Assembly: GCA_028825115.1 (NCBI GenBank)
Contig: JAPKAV010000004.1
Location: 1-64,000, forward strand
Source of the DNA: Candidatus Nanopelagicales bacterium
GTDB taxonomy: Bacteria > Actinomycetota > Actinomycetes > S36-B12
Direction of reading: 5' to 3'
Length of the DNA stretch: 64,000 nucleotides
Part shown: positions 9,541 through 18,403 of the stretch, in pieces
Position numbering within the stretch: position 1 is the stretch's first letter
Layout: each line of letters begins with the position of its first letter
The notes under the pieces: generated by a model
What the model was told of the DNA's origin: nothing
The model's input: only the letters and a program-made list of their open reading frames with translations
The model's database searches: none
Position numbers and translations under genes: made by a program

Positions 9541-10283
9541 GCGCGGCCACCGTGCAAGCCCATGGTGGCGTCACCTAGGTAAGCGGTCAAGACTCCTTCG
9601 TCGATTAATGCGTCGTGCGGTGTTCCTTCAAAAAGCATTTCACCTGATGCTAGAACAAATACCCGGGTGCACGCATCAGCAACCAAGCCAACATTGTGTT
9701 CGATCAACAGCATCCCGCAACCAGATTCAACGCGAATACTTTCAAGAGCTGTGAGAAGGACGGGGGTTTCGTGGTCATTCAGCCCGGCGGCTGGCTCATC
9801 CATGATCAAGTAATCAGGGTCGGCTGTCAGTGCACGTGCCAGACCCACGAGGCGAGAAAGCCCGTGGGAGAGCCCGCCAGCAGGTTCACTCGTGACATCA
9901 CCCAATCCCAGTAATTCAATAGCGTCAAGTGCCCGGCGGTTCGCCTTTTTCGTAGATTCACCGACACCAATTCCCCCCAACACAATATTTTCGGCTACAG
10001 AGAGTTCGGGAAAGAGTCGGCCGGATTGAAAAGTGCGTGCTAAGCCTGCGTGTGTACGCGCTTCAGGTGTGAGTCCATCAAGGCTGCGGCTATCCATCGA
10101 AACTGTTCCCGAATTTTGTGATTCGTAGCCGGCAATAATATTGACCAGTGTGGTTTTACCAGCACCATTGGGACCAAGAAGTCCCACTATTTCACCCTTG
10201 TTTACGGTGACGCTTACGTCTTCGAGCACCCGGATTGCTCCAAAAGACTTGACGATCGACACAGCTTCAAGAATCTGTGTCAC
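9537..10283 (-). CDS. livG: ABC transporter ATP-binding protein (LivG family)
   Basis: GPNGAGKTTLVNIIAGYESQNSG, LIMDEPAAGLNDHE; ATGA overlap with livF. Confidence 0.92.
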   Translation of the reverse strand: MTQILEAVSIVKSFGAIRVLEDVSVTVNKGEIVGLLGPNGAGKTTLVNIIAGYESQNSGTVSMDSRSLDGLTPEARTHAGLARTFQSGRLFPELSVAENIVLGGIGVGESTKKANRRALDAIELLGLGDVTSEPAGGLSHGLSRLVGLARALTADPDYLIMDEPAAGLNDHETPVLLTALESIRVESGCGMLLIEHNVGLVADACTRVFVLASGEMLFEGTPHDALIDEGVLTAYLGDATMGLHGGRA

Positions 10284-10350
10284 AAATATCTCCTGATAAT
10301 TATTGGTAAGAAATTAATTTTTCCAATGACGACGGTACCAAATTGTGTAG

Positions 10351-10387
10351 CGGGTTGATGGAGCCTATTTCAGACTCCATCAACCCG
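10351..10387 (-). terminator. Strong intercistronic hairpin between livK and livG
   Basis: CGGGTTGATGGAG / CTCCATCAACCCG perfect 13-bp arms, 11-nt loop, directly after the livK-like stop. No clear U-tract, so it may be an attenuating or RNA-stabilising hairpin. Confidence 0.6.
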
Positions 10388-10396
10388 CCCGTGTAA

Positions 10397-11665
10397 CTAG
10401 TTGAGAATTGGCTGCTCTGCAGCGCGGTACTCAATGAATGAGTGGGCTCCGTCTTGCACCTGCATGACCGCCATCGGACGAGTCACGTTAACGTGCAATT
10501 CGGGTGAGAAGCTCGTTGGTCCAGCAGTCAGATCAACGTTGTCAAATGCTTCCAATGCTGCTGCCAGATCGGCACCATTAGTGGAACCGGCCTGCTCAGC
10601 TGCGAGTGCGAATGCTTCAATGCTTGAAGCTCCCGTGACTAGTCCACTGGTTGCCGCATCATTGCCAGTGAGACCCTTATAAGCCGCCAGCAGTTCGCTG
10701 ACCTTTGGATTGGGATCATCACCGAATACGGATGCATATGTCACGAAGTAGAAATCAGATAGATCCGGAACGGCTCCGAGCCAGAAAGCACCATCCATGC
10801 CGAAACCGGACACGACTGGTGTTTCAACGCCACCTGCGCGAAGTGCTGCTGCTGCTTCAGCGCCGCCACCAGGGTAGGAGCACAGTGCAACAACATCAGG
10901 ATTTGAATCCTTGATTTCTTTGACCTGCGCGGTCACAGGTGCTGCAAGTGAACCCTCAGGTGTTTGGCTAAATTCAGGTGCCGACACGATCTCGCCACCC
11001 AGTTGGGTCCAGCGCTCTTCAAATACTTTGCACTGGTTTTGGGTGTATTTGATTGACATGTCTTTAAATAGTGATGCCTTTGGACCAAATTCTTTAAACG
11101 CCCATTCGGCCATGATCGCTGCTTCACCTGGAACTGCTGAGCCGAGCGAAAAACCCAGTGTCAATCCAGCATCAGGTCCCATGATCGTGTCACCGACACA
11201 GGGAGCGATAACCAAGACGCCGGCGTCTTGAGCAACCTGGGAGGCTTTAGCGTTGATGTCGTAGTCGCACGTGACGAGCATTAGCTGTGCACCCTGATCA
11301 ATCAGATCCGTGGCGATTTGTGCCCCCTTGTCAGGGTCTGTTTCACCATCAACCTCAATGAGTTCTAGTTGGCAGCCAAGAACGCCGCCAGCAGCATTGG
11401 TTGCATCAATTGCAATGCGCGCAGTGTCGAGAGCCGGTACATCGAACGGTGACATGAAACCGGTTTGGGCCATGGCGGATCCGATCAAAATAGGCTCGGT
11501 GCATTCTTCAGCTACTTCTTCAGCCGCTTCTTCAGTTGCTGTTTCTGCGGCTGTTGTCTCTGCCGTGGTTTCCTCTGCAGAGTCTGTGGTTGAGGCGCAG
11601 CCAGCGAGCACAAGGCTCAGGCTTGCCGCGACCGCGAGAATTCCCGCGGCTCTTTTATTCTTCAT
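10397..11665 (-). CDS. livK: ABC transporter substrate-binding lipoprotein (LivK/Peripla_BP_6 type)
   Basis: Signal peptide with lipobox LVLAGCAS; IGSAMAQTGFMSPFDVPALDTARIAIDATNAAGGVLGCQLELIEVD. Confidence 0.9.
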   Translation of the reverse strand: MKNKRAAGILAVAASLSLVLAGCASTTDSAEETTAETTAAETATEEAAEEVAEECTEPILIGSAMAQTGFMSPFDVPALDTARIAIDATNAAGGVLGCQLELIEVDGETDPDKGAQIATDLIDQGAQLMLVTCDYDINAKASQVAQDAGVLVIAPCVGDTIMGPDAGLTLGFSLGSAVPGEAAIMAEWAFKEFGPKASLFKDMSIKYTQNQCKVFEERWTQLGGEIVSAPEFSQTPEGSLAAPVTAQVKEIKDSNPDVVALCSYPGGGAEAAAALRAGGVETPVVSGFGMDGAFWLGAVPDLSDFYFVTYASVFGDDPNPKVSELLAAYKGLTGNDAATSGLVTGASSIEAFALAAEQAGSTNGADLAAALEAFDNVDLTAGPTSFSPELHVNVTRPMAVMQVQDGAHSFIEYRAAEQPILN

Positions 11666-11793
11666 CTGTTCTCCCTAGGTGTCGGTCAAGATAACTATGT
11701 GACCCTTTTTATGCCACAATCCTGCCGTCCGTCAAGAAAACGACATGATTTGATGCCATATTGTCACCTAATTCGGTGCCAAATGGGGGCTTT

Positions 11794-12210
11794 TCACGTT
11801 TTTGCCAGAAAAGACTTGACAGTTGACTCCGGCCAAGGCTGCGAACCGCCACTGGGATCGGGGGAATGAACGGCGGTGTGGCGACCTTCAATACAGACAC
11901 CTCCCTCCAGATTTTCCACCACAAATCCAAAAGACACCGAGGATCGACCCACCGCAATCACACCGACAGTGACATTTACTTCCTGGTTGAACCAGATCCG
12001 TTCGCGGTAATCAACCTCAACGTGCACCCGGGGAATTGAACCGGTCAATTCTGTGGGGAGCTCAATTAATCGTCGGAGTTCATGCTCTACTTCCTCTAAC
12101 CATCGGACGGCGACGGAGAAGTGGTTATGGCCGGCCGCATCCGTATCCGCCCATTCCAACCGTTTAAGCACCGTTATCGACGCCCCGATGATCTCCGTTT
12201 TGACAGACAT
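11794..12210 (-). CDS. Acyl-CoA thioesterase (4HBT/hotdog family)
   Basis: LEWADTDAAGHNHFSVAVRWLEEVEHELRRL...VHVEVDYRERIWFNQEVNVTV; ATG at 12210 gives a standard hotdog protein. Confidence 0.8.
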   Translation of the reverse strand: MSVKTEIIGASITVLKRLEWADTDAAGHNHFSVAVRWLEEVEHELRRLIELPTELTGSIPRVHVEVDYRERIWFNQEVNVTVGVIAVGRSSVSFGFVVENLEGGVCIEGRHTAVHSPDPSGGSQPWPESTVKSFLAKT

Positions 12211-12281
12211 GTCATGAGGGTACCAACAGGTGGCTACGTTCAGTAAGTGAAAAAACCCATACGACCAAGTCCGAATAATGC
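12178..12281. repeat. Left copy of imperfect direct repeat flanking the high-GC island
   Basis: Ungapped alignment to 20068-20171 at constant offset 7890; hand count 87/104 identical. Confidence 0.85.
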
Positions 12282-12461
12282 CACCGGTGAGACGCAGAGC
12301 CTTCAGCTCGATGTCGGGAAACGCCTTTTTCCACGCCCCAACGATCTGGCGCTGGTTGTCTCCACAACGCCGTCGCCGTGGTTGCTGCCGTAGGCCACGG
12401 CTGCTACTAGTGGCACCACGTAACTGAGAGCTGTCAGAAATCACTTCATTGCATACACCTC

Positions 12462-12533
12462 TGATCGTTGACCCACACCCAGATGACTGTGCATTTGATT
12501 TTCACTAATTGCCGAACCATGTGTCAACGATCA
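12462..12533. repeat. Inverted repeat at left island boundary
   Basis: TGATCGTTGAC (12462-12472) and GTCAACGATCA (12523-12533), perfect 11-bp arms. Confidence 0.6.
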
Positions 12534-12556
12534 CGGAGAATCAATTGCAAGAATTC

Positions 12557-13528
12557 TCAGGCGAACCGAAGCACGGTCTTGCCCAGACTCTTTCGCTCGA
12601 GCATCGCGCGCATGGCTGAGGCGATGTCTTCGACCGGGACGATCTGACGGACGTCGGGTCGGACCGCACCCGAGTCAACCAGCGGCATCAGTTCCTCCCA
12701 CTGCTGCCGGGCGAACCCTGGATGTGCGCGCGTCCACGGACCCCAAGCGACACCGGAGACGTCAATGTTCGCGAGCAGCAGGCGGTTTAGCCGGACGGAC
12801 GGAATCTCGCCAGCAACGTACCCCAACGAGAGTAACCGGCCACCTAGTGCCAGCGAGCGCAAAGACTCCAGCACGACCTGGTCGCTCCCGATCACGTCGA
12901 GGACCACGTCCGCACCGAGGCCGCCAGTGAGGTCGCGAACGCGCTCGGCGCTGGCGCCCTCGATAATCTTTTCGGCCCCCATCGCGGTCGCGTATGCGGC
13001 CTCCTCGGCCGAGGACACCATGCCGATCACCCTGCAGCCGAGCCCGGCGGCGATCTGCACGGCGGCGGACCCGACACCGCCGGCCGCGCCGTTGACGACG
13101 ACGACGGACCCCGGACGGACCCGCGCCCGCACGGCCAGAGCGAAATGAGCAGTGAGGTAGTTGAGGGGCATCGCGGCGCCCTGATCAAAGTTGAGCGACT
13201 GCGGGAGCGGGAAGACCCGCTCGGACGGCACGGCAACGACCTCGGCCGCACTTCCGTACGTCGACCAACCGGCCACCCGATCACCGGCAGCGAATCCGAG
13301 CGCTGGGGTGTCCTGGGAAACCACCCCGGCGAAGTCGACTCCAAGGACGAAGGGCACCTCGGGTTTGATCTGGTAGCGACCCTCGCTCATCAGCAGGTCG
13401 GGATAGGAGAGGCCGACACTGTGCACCTCGATCAGGACCTCGTCCTCGCCGGCCGCAGGAGCAGGACCGATCTCGCCGACCCGAACGCCGTCGGGCCCGT
13501 CCAGCGCGACGACCTGGGCAGCCCTCAT
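12557..13528 (-). CDS. NADPH:quinone oxidoreductase/zinc-binding alcohol dehydrogenase superfamily (MDR)
   Basis: MRAAQVVALDGPDGVRVGEIGPAPAAGEDEVLIEVHSVGLSYPDLL, VVVNGAAGGVGSAAVQIA. ATG at 13528 overlaps the upstream gene's stop. Confidence 0.87.
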   Translation of the reverse strand: MRAAQVVALDGPDGVRVGEIGPAPAAGEDEVLIEVHSVGLSYPDLLMSEGRYQIKPEVPFVLGVDFAGVVSQDTPALGFAAGDRVAGWSTYGSAAEVVAVPSERVFPLPQSLNFDQGAAMPLNYLTAHFALAVRARVRPGSVVVVNGAAGGVGSAAVQIAAGLGCRVIGMVSSAEEAAYATAMGAEKIIEGASAERVRDLTGGLGADVVLDVIGSDQVVLESLRSLALGGRLLSLGYVAGEIPSVRLNRLLLANIDVSGVAWGPWTRAHPGFARQQWEELMPLVDSGAVRPDVRQIVPVEDIASAMRAMLERKSLGKTVLRFA

Positions 13529-14622
13529 CGGACCCAGCCGCTGAGCACATCTGAGACCGTCACTGGACGGGCTCCGGGGGGCACCGGTGTGGTGGTGGCG
13601 GACCGGCTGAAGCGGGGTGCCGGCGCCGGTTGCGCTACCCCGTCGAGCTCGACGTAGGCGGACCGGCTGCGGGCATGCACATCCTGGAGGGCCTCGCTGA
13701 AGGTGAGGACCGGAGTCGCGCAAGCGTCGGACCCCTCGAAGATCTGAGCCCAGGCATCACGGGAACGGCCGGCGACAGCGGCGGTGATCCGTTCCCTGAT
13801 CCCCGGCCAGACTGCGCGGTCGTATTGGTCGCCGATTGTGTCGGGATCGATCTCGAGGTTGGCCAGCAGGATCGCGAAAAACTTCCGTTCGATCGCGCCG
13901 ATGGCCAGGTAGCGACCGTCCGAACAGGTGTAGGTGTCGTAAAAGGGCGCTCCTCCGTCCAGGAGGTTGCTTTGCCTCTCCTCCGACCAGGTTCCAGCAC
14001 CGCGCATCGCCCACATCTTCTGGGCGATGATGCCGATCCCGTCAACCATGGCGGTGTCGACGACCTGTCCGTGTCCGGATCGCTCCCGCTCCCAGAGCGC
14101 CGCCAGCAAGCCGGTCACCAGGACCATCGAGCCGCCGCCGTAGTCGCCCAGCAGGGTGAGCGGAACCGGTGGTGGTCGGTCGGCCTGGCCGAGCGCGTGC
14201 AGGACGCCTGTTGCCGCCAGGTAGTTCAAGTCGTGCCCGGCCGACATCGCCAACGGGCCCTCACGCCCCCAACCGGTCATCCGGCCGAGGACCAGCCGGG
14301 GGTTCAGCTCCTGCAATTCCTGCGGCCCCAGACCCATTCGTTCCAGGACGCCGGGTCGGAAGCCCTCGAGGAGGACGTCGGCGCTTCGGCAAAGCTCGCG
14401 CAGGTCCTGCAGTCCCGCCACGGACTTGAGATCGAGGGTCGTCGTGCGCCGGCCGCGCAGGACATGGTCGACAGAGCCGGCCAGTTCGGCCATAGGCGAA
14501 GCTCCTGGACGGTCGATCCGGACGACGTCGGCACCGAGGTCGGCTAGAACCATGGCGGAGTGTGGCACGGGTCCCAGCGCAGCCAGTTCCAAGACGCGGA
14601 GGTCGTTGAGCGGCCCGGTCAT
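13525..14622 (-). CDS. CaiB/BaiF (class III) CoA transferase / alpha-methylacyl-CoA racemase family
   Basis: LNDLRVLELAALGPVPHSAMVLADLGADVVRIDRP, RRTTTLDLKS, DVLLEGFRPGVLERMGLG. Confidence 0.9.
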   Translation of the reverse strand: MTGPLNDLRVLELAALGPVPHSAMVLADLGADVVRIDRPGASPMAELAGSVDHVLRGRRTTTLDLKSVAGLQDLRELCRSADVLLEGFRPGVLERMGLGPQELQELNPRLVLGRMTGWGREGPLAMSAGHDLNYLAATGVLHALGQADRPPPVPLTLLGDYGGGSMVLVTGLLAALWERERSGHGQVVDTAMVDGIGIIAQKMWAMRGAGTWSEERQSNLLDGGAPFYDTYTCSDGRYLAIGAIERKFFAILLANLEIDPDTIGDQYDRAVWPGIRERITAAVAGRSRDAWAQIFEGSDACATPVLTFSEALQDVHARSRSAYVELDGVAQPAPAPRFSRSATTTPVPPGARPVTVSDVLSGWVR

Positions 14623-15479
14623 CGGAGGCCTCCGAAGCAGGCCTGGGCTTGGAGGTGCGTCTGACCGGAAGGTCGGGCCACGTCGATCACGAAGCGGCGG
14701 GCGGCAGGGGCGGGCACCTCGTAAATGCGGTAAGTGAGAGCGTCGCCTGGCCAGGCCTGAGCTTTCCAGCGGCAGACCAGTCGGGTCAGGTGGGCCGTGT
14801 CGTCCAGGGTCGAGAGAAGGGTCCCGACGACGCCGGCAGTCAGCATCCCTACTGCAATAGGACCGGGGTAGCCGCCGGCCTCGGCGAAGGCTTGGTCGTG
14901 ATGGATCGGGTTGAAGTCTCCCGATGCCCCTTGGTACCGAACAAAGTCGGTGACGGTGAGCGGTTCGTCGGTCAACGCGAGGACCAGTTCATGGTCCTCC
15001 GGAGCGGACCAGGTCGGAACCGCTGCCGTCGGGGCAGTCCCGGGTGAACTCTGTTCGAGGAGGATCGAGGTTGCACGCAGACTCGCCACCACGTCACTTC
15101 CACCCAGGGGGACGAAGTCAGTGACGGTCTCTGTGAACTCCATCGTCCCGCGTCCACCGGGCTTTTTGTAGACCCGGTCGATGCGCTCAGTGCCGGTCAA
15201 CTCCGAACCGATTGCGGGCGGGCCGGCGGAAAAGGTGAACTCCTGCTCCCCGTGCAGCACCCGACGGTAGTCGCGATCGATTCCGTGCCAGGCGCTGTCC
15301 TCGGGCGCCAGCCAGAGCCGGGCTGAGGCTAGGAAGGTCACCGGCGAGCAGACCGGGTGAGGATGGTCCTTGGTCCAGGAGGTCGGGCGAGTCGCTCGGT
15401 GAAACTCTCGGCACTTGCCCGGCTCGACCGGCATCCGAAACGGTCGTCCGGTGCGACCGGCTAGGTCGCTCGTCGTCAT
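14619..15479 (-). CDS. MaoC-like double-hotdog enoyl-CoA hydratase (FAS1-like dehydratase N-domain plus MaoC C-domain)
   Basis: CREFHRATRP...SPVTFLASARLW N-domain; VTDFVRYQGASGDFNPIHHDQAFAEAGGYPGPIAVGMLTAG is the MaoC hydratase motif. Confidence 0.82.
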   Translation of the reverse strand: MTTSDLAGRTGRPFRMPVEPGKCREFHRATRPTSWTKDHPHPVCSPVTFLASARLWLAPEDSAWHGIDRDYRRVLHGEQEFTFSAGPPAIGSELTGTERIDRVYKKPGGRGTMEFTETVTDFVPLGGSDVVASLRATSILLEQSSPGTAPTAAVPTWSAPEDHELVLALTDEPLTVTDFVRYQGASGDFNPIHHDQAFAEAGGYPGPIAVGMLTAGVVGTLLSTLDDTAHLTRLVCRWKAQAWPGDALTYRIYEVPAPAARRFVIDVARPSGQTHLQAQACFGGLR

Positions 15480-15549
15480 GCTGCTCTCCGGCGACGGGGT
15501 GGTACATCCGGGCGCCCAGCTGGAAGACGGGCGCCCGGTTGGCTTGATA

Positions 15550-17061
15550 TCAGCGAAGCGGCCACTGGATGTGCTTCACCTGGAAGAACTCGCGGAACCC
15601 ATCCTCGCCCATCTCGCGGCCGAAGCCGCTGAGGCCGAAGCCGCCCCAGGGTCCCTCGGGCCTCATAAAGCCGCCGCCGTTGACGGTGACCGCTCCGGTC
15701 CGCAAGCGCAGAGCAAGCTGATGTGCCTCGGTGGGCTCGCCGAAGACGGCGGCGTGCAGTCCGTAAGGAGAGTCGTGGGCGATGGCGATCGCCTGCTCGA
15801 CGTCGTCGTAGGGGAGCAGCGTTCCAACCGGACCGAAGAGCTCCTCCTGACAGATGAGGTCGGAGTTGTTGACGTTGCCGATGATCGCCGGGTTCATGAA
15901 GTAACCCGGAAGCCCTTCAGGTCGTCCGCCGCCGGCGACGAGTGATCCGCCGCGCTCCAGGGCTCCGTTGAGGTGACCCTCCACAAAGTCGCGCTGCTCG
16001 GCCCGGATCAGCGGTCCGAGGTCGGTGTCTTCGGCCCATGGCGAACCCACCTTCATCTCGGCCATAAATCGGAACGCGGCGTCGGCGTACTCGTCGTACA
16101 TGGCGCGCGGCACCAGGGTCCGGCTCGTGGCGCCGCAGCCCTGCCCGGAGTTCCGGGCGAATCGGTAAATGCTGTTCGCTAGAATCTCGTCCACGTCTGA
16201 GCCCGGCAGAATGATCGAGGCAGACTTACCGCCCAGCTCGAGGACCAGGCGCTTGGTCGTATGGGCCGCGGCCTGCATGATGTGCCGGCCGACCGCCAGT
16301 GAACCGGTGAACATCACCATGTCGACGTTGGGGTGAGAGCTGAGGGTCTCACCCACGTCACCGTCTCCCATGACGAAGTTGACCACGCCCCGGGGGAGGT
16401 CCGCTTGCTCAACGAGCCGCATGAATGCCAAGGTCGCCAACGGCGTCCGCGGGGAAGGTTTGAAGACCAGAGAGCAGCCGGCAGCGAGACCCGGCCCGAG
16501 CTTCCAAGCGACCGAGTTGATCGGGAAGTTGTAGCCGGTGATCCCGGCAACCACCCCGACCGGGATTCGCTGCAGCAGCGAATTGCTGGCCGGTGGACCC
16601 AGGTGCGGCGGGAGGCCTTCTTGGTAACCGCCGTGGGGGCCCTTCAGAGCCATGTCAGCGGCCCATCGCAGGTTGCTGATCGGCATCCCGACCTGCATCG
16701 CCCGGGTGAGCCCGATGGGAGTGCCGACCTCGGTCACGATGATCTCGGCCAGCTCCTCGCGGTGCCGGTCCATAACGTCGGCGATCTGGAGGATCACTTC
16801 CGAGCGCTCCCGGGGAGTGGCGTCCTTCCACGGCCCTGAGTCGAAGGCCCGGCGAGCAGAGGCAACCGCGCGCTCGGCCTGGGAGGTCGTGGCGTTGGCG
16901 ACGGTCCGGATCTCCTCGGTGGTGCTCGGGTTGACGATGTTCAACCGAGTGTCGGCGTCACCGTCCTCCCATGTGCCGTTGATCCAGTTGGTCGGCCCGT
17001 CGATGAGGGCCTGGGCAGCGGGGCTCAGGGTGCGGGCGAGGTCGTTCGTGGTCATGGTCAT
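15550..17061 (-). CDS. Aldehyde dehydrogenase family protein
   Basis: NWINGTWEDGDADTRLNIVNPSTTEEI, FTGSLAVGRHIM, LELGGKSASIILPGSD, NSGQGCGATSRTLVP, EELFGPVGTLLPYDD. ATG at 17061 overlaps the upstream SDR stop. Confidence 0.92.
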   Translation of the reverse strand: MTMTTNDLARTLSPAAQALIDGPTNWINGTWEDGDADTRLNIVNPSTTEEIRTVANATTSQAERAVASARRAFDSGPWKDATPRERSEVILQIADVMDRHREELAEIIVTEVGTPIGLTRAMQVGMPISNLRWAADMALKGPHGGYQEGLPPHLGPPASNSLLQRIPVGVVAGITGYNFPINSVAWKLGPGLAAGCSLVFKPSPRTPLATLAFMRLVEQADLPRGVVNFVMGDGDVGETLSSHPNVDMVMFTGSLAVGRHIMQAAAHTTKRLVLELGGKSASIILPGSDVDEILANSIYRFARNSGQGCGATSRTLVPRAMYDEYADAAFRFMAEMKVGSPWAEDTDLGPLIRAEQRDFVEGHLNGALERGGSLVAGGGRPEGLPGYFMNPAIIGNVNNSDLICQEELFGPVGTLLPYDDVEQAIAIAHDSPYGLHAAVFGEPTEAHQLALRLRTGAVTVNGGGFMRPEGPWGGFGLSGFGREMGEDGFREFFQVKHIQWPLR

Positions 17062-17828
17062 CGTGCGAGGAACCCTCCGTCGACGGGCAGGGCAACGCCA
17101 GTTACCCAACTCGCGTCGTCACTGGCGAGGAAAGCCGCCGCACTGGCGATCTCCTCGGGTGCTGCCGCTCGGCCCATCGGGACCGACGCCTTGTATGTGG
17201 CCTTGAGGTCTTCGATGTCGGCGCCGTTCTCCCGACCGAAGAACTGCGAGAGCATCGGCGTCTCGATCATCGCGGGCAGGATCGCGTTGGAGCGGATCCC
17301 CTCAGGACCGAGCCGGACGGCGAGCGACTTCATGAACAACACGATGCCTCCCTTGGACATCGAGTACAACGGGCTAAACGGCGAGCCGACCACCCCGGAG
17401 ACCGAAGACGTGAACAGGATCGATCCCTTGCCTTCGGCTTTCTGGATCAACGGCAACGCGAACTGGGTCGCGTAGAACGCGCTGCGCTGGTTGACGTTGA
17501 TGAGCTTTTCGAAATCGGCCGGTTCGATGTCGAGCCCGGCCGCACCGGGAATGCCGGCGTGGTTAAAGAGCACGTGCAGAACTTCGAAGTCCCGGGCCAC
17601 CTGATCGATCATCGAGCGAATCTGATCGTTGTCCCCGACGTCGCAGACAACCGCGGTGGCGGCACCGCCGGCTTCCTCGATCTCGGTGACGACAGCCTTC
17701 GCCGCTTTTTCGTCGATGTCGGAGACGACGACGTGCGCACCCTCGCTGGCGAAGCGCACGGCGCTCGCCCTGCCCATCCCCGAGCCACCCGCTGTGATCA
17801 GCGCGACCCGGTTTTCAAGTCGTCTCAC
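17058..17828 (-). CDS. SDR family oxidoreductase
   Basis: VRRLENRVALITAGGSGMGRASAVRFASEGAHVVVSDID; YSMSKGGIVLFMKSLA; GVALPVDGGFLAR. GTG start at 17828. Confidence 0.87.
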   Translation of the reverse strand: MRRLENRVALITAGGSGMGRASAVRFASEGAHVVVSDIDEKAAKAVVTEIEEAGGAATAVVCDVGDNDQIRSMIDQVARDFEVLHVLFNHAGIPGAAGLDIEPADFEKLINVNQRSAFYATQFALPLIQKAEGKGSILFTSSVSGVVGSPFSPLYSMSKGGIVLFMKSLAVRLGPEGIRSNAILPAMIETPMLSQFFGRENGADIEDLKATYKASVPMGRAAAPEEIASAAAFLASDDASWVTGVALPVDGGFLAR

Positions 17829-17886
17829 ACTCTTACTCCTTCGGTTCTCCGTGTCGGGCGCTCTGCCCTGGGTGTGTTCGGTGTGG

Positions 17887-18114
17887 TCAGCGGACCTTGT
17901 AGCCGCCGTCGGCCACCAAGGTGTGCCCGGTGACGTAGGAAGAGTTCTCCGAGCAGAGCCAAGCGACGGCCTGGGCGATCTCGGCAGGCTTGCCGATCCG
18001 GGTGAGGACGCCACCGATCCGGTCGATGTACTCGGCATCGGGCTCGGTGCTGCCCTCCCGGCGGCGAGCAACAATCGGGGTGTCCATCACTCTCCTCTTT
18101 CCTTGGCCGTCCAT
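17887..18114 (-). pseudogene. 5'-truncated SDR remnant (C-terminal ~50 aa only)
   Basis: [43 protein letters not shown] is an SDR C-terminus with no Rossmann N-terminus. Confidence 0.7.
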
Positions 18115-18403
18115 GGAGGCGTCCCACGGTTGAGCCCACTCACAACTTCAGTCTTAGCGTGCCTTATCATTATCATCAATTGTCTCCGCCAAGTCAAGCC
18201 TTTGACAAGTCATCATCGATAACCCATTTCTCATGTCTGAGGATGCTCACCGTTACGCGGACATTCCTTCGTGAGTCACGGAGAGTGTGTTGCGGGCCGT
18301 TTTCGTGGGTCTCGTCGGTGGCTATTCCTAGCACTAATTTCGCGGCTACAGTAACCATGTAATCGCACACTAAAGCAACAGCCGGAACGAGGAGCGCCAA
18401 ACT

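Noticed and set aside
3599-11767. Shared CCATATTGT 9-mer in the upstream regions of the cyclase (3599-3614) and livK-like (11752-11767) genes as a common operator.
   Set aside because: The identical core is only 9 bp and flanks differ; not enough without a motif search across the cluster.
12211-12444. N-terminal extension MISDSSQLRGATSSSRGLRQQPRRRR... of the 11794-12444 ORF.
   Set aside because: Hotdog domain starts cleanly at ATG 12210; the extension is flank/repeat DNA read through in frame.
13630-14547. 305-aa plus-strand ORF (and similar long antisense ORFs such as 13145-13657, 15415-15945, 19267-20046).
   Set aside because: Low-complexity, Arg/Gly/Ala/Pro-rich antisense products of high-GC coding DNA; the opposite strand carries clear enzyme motifs.
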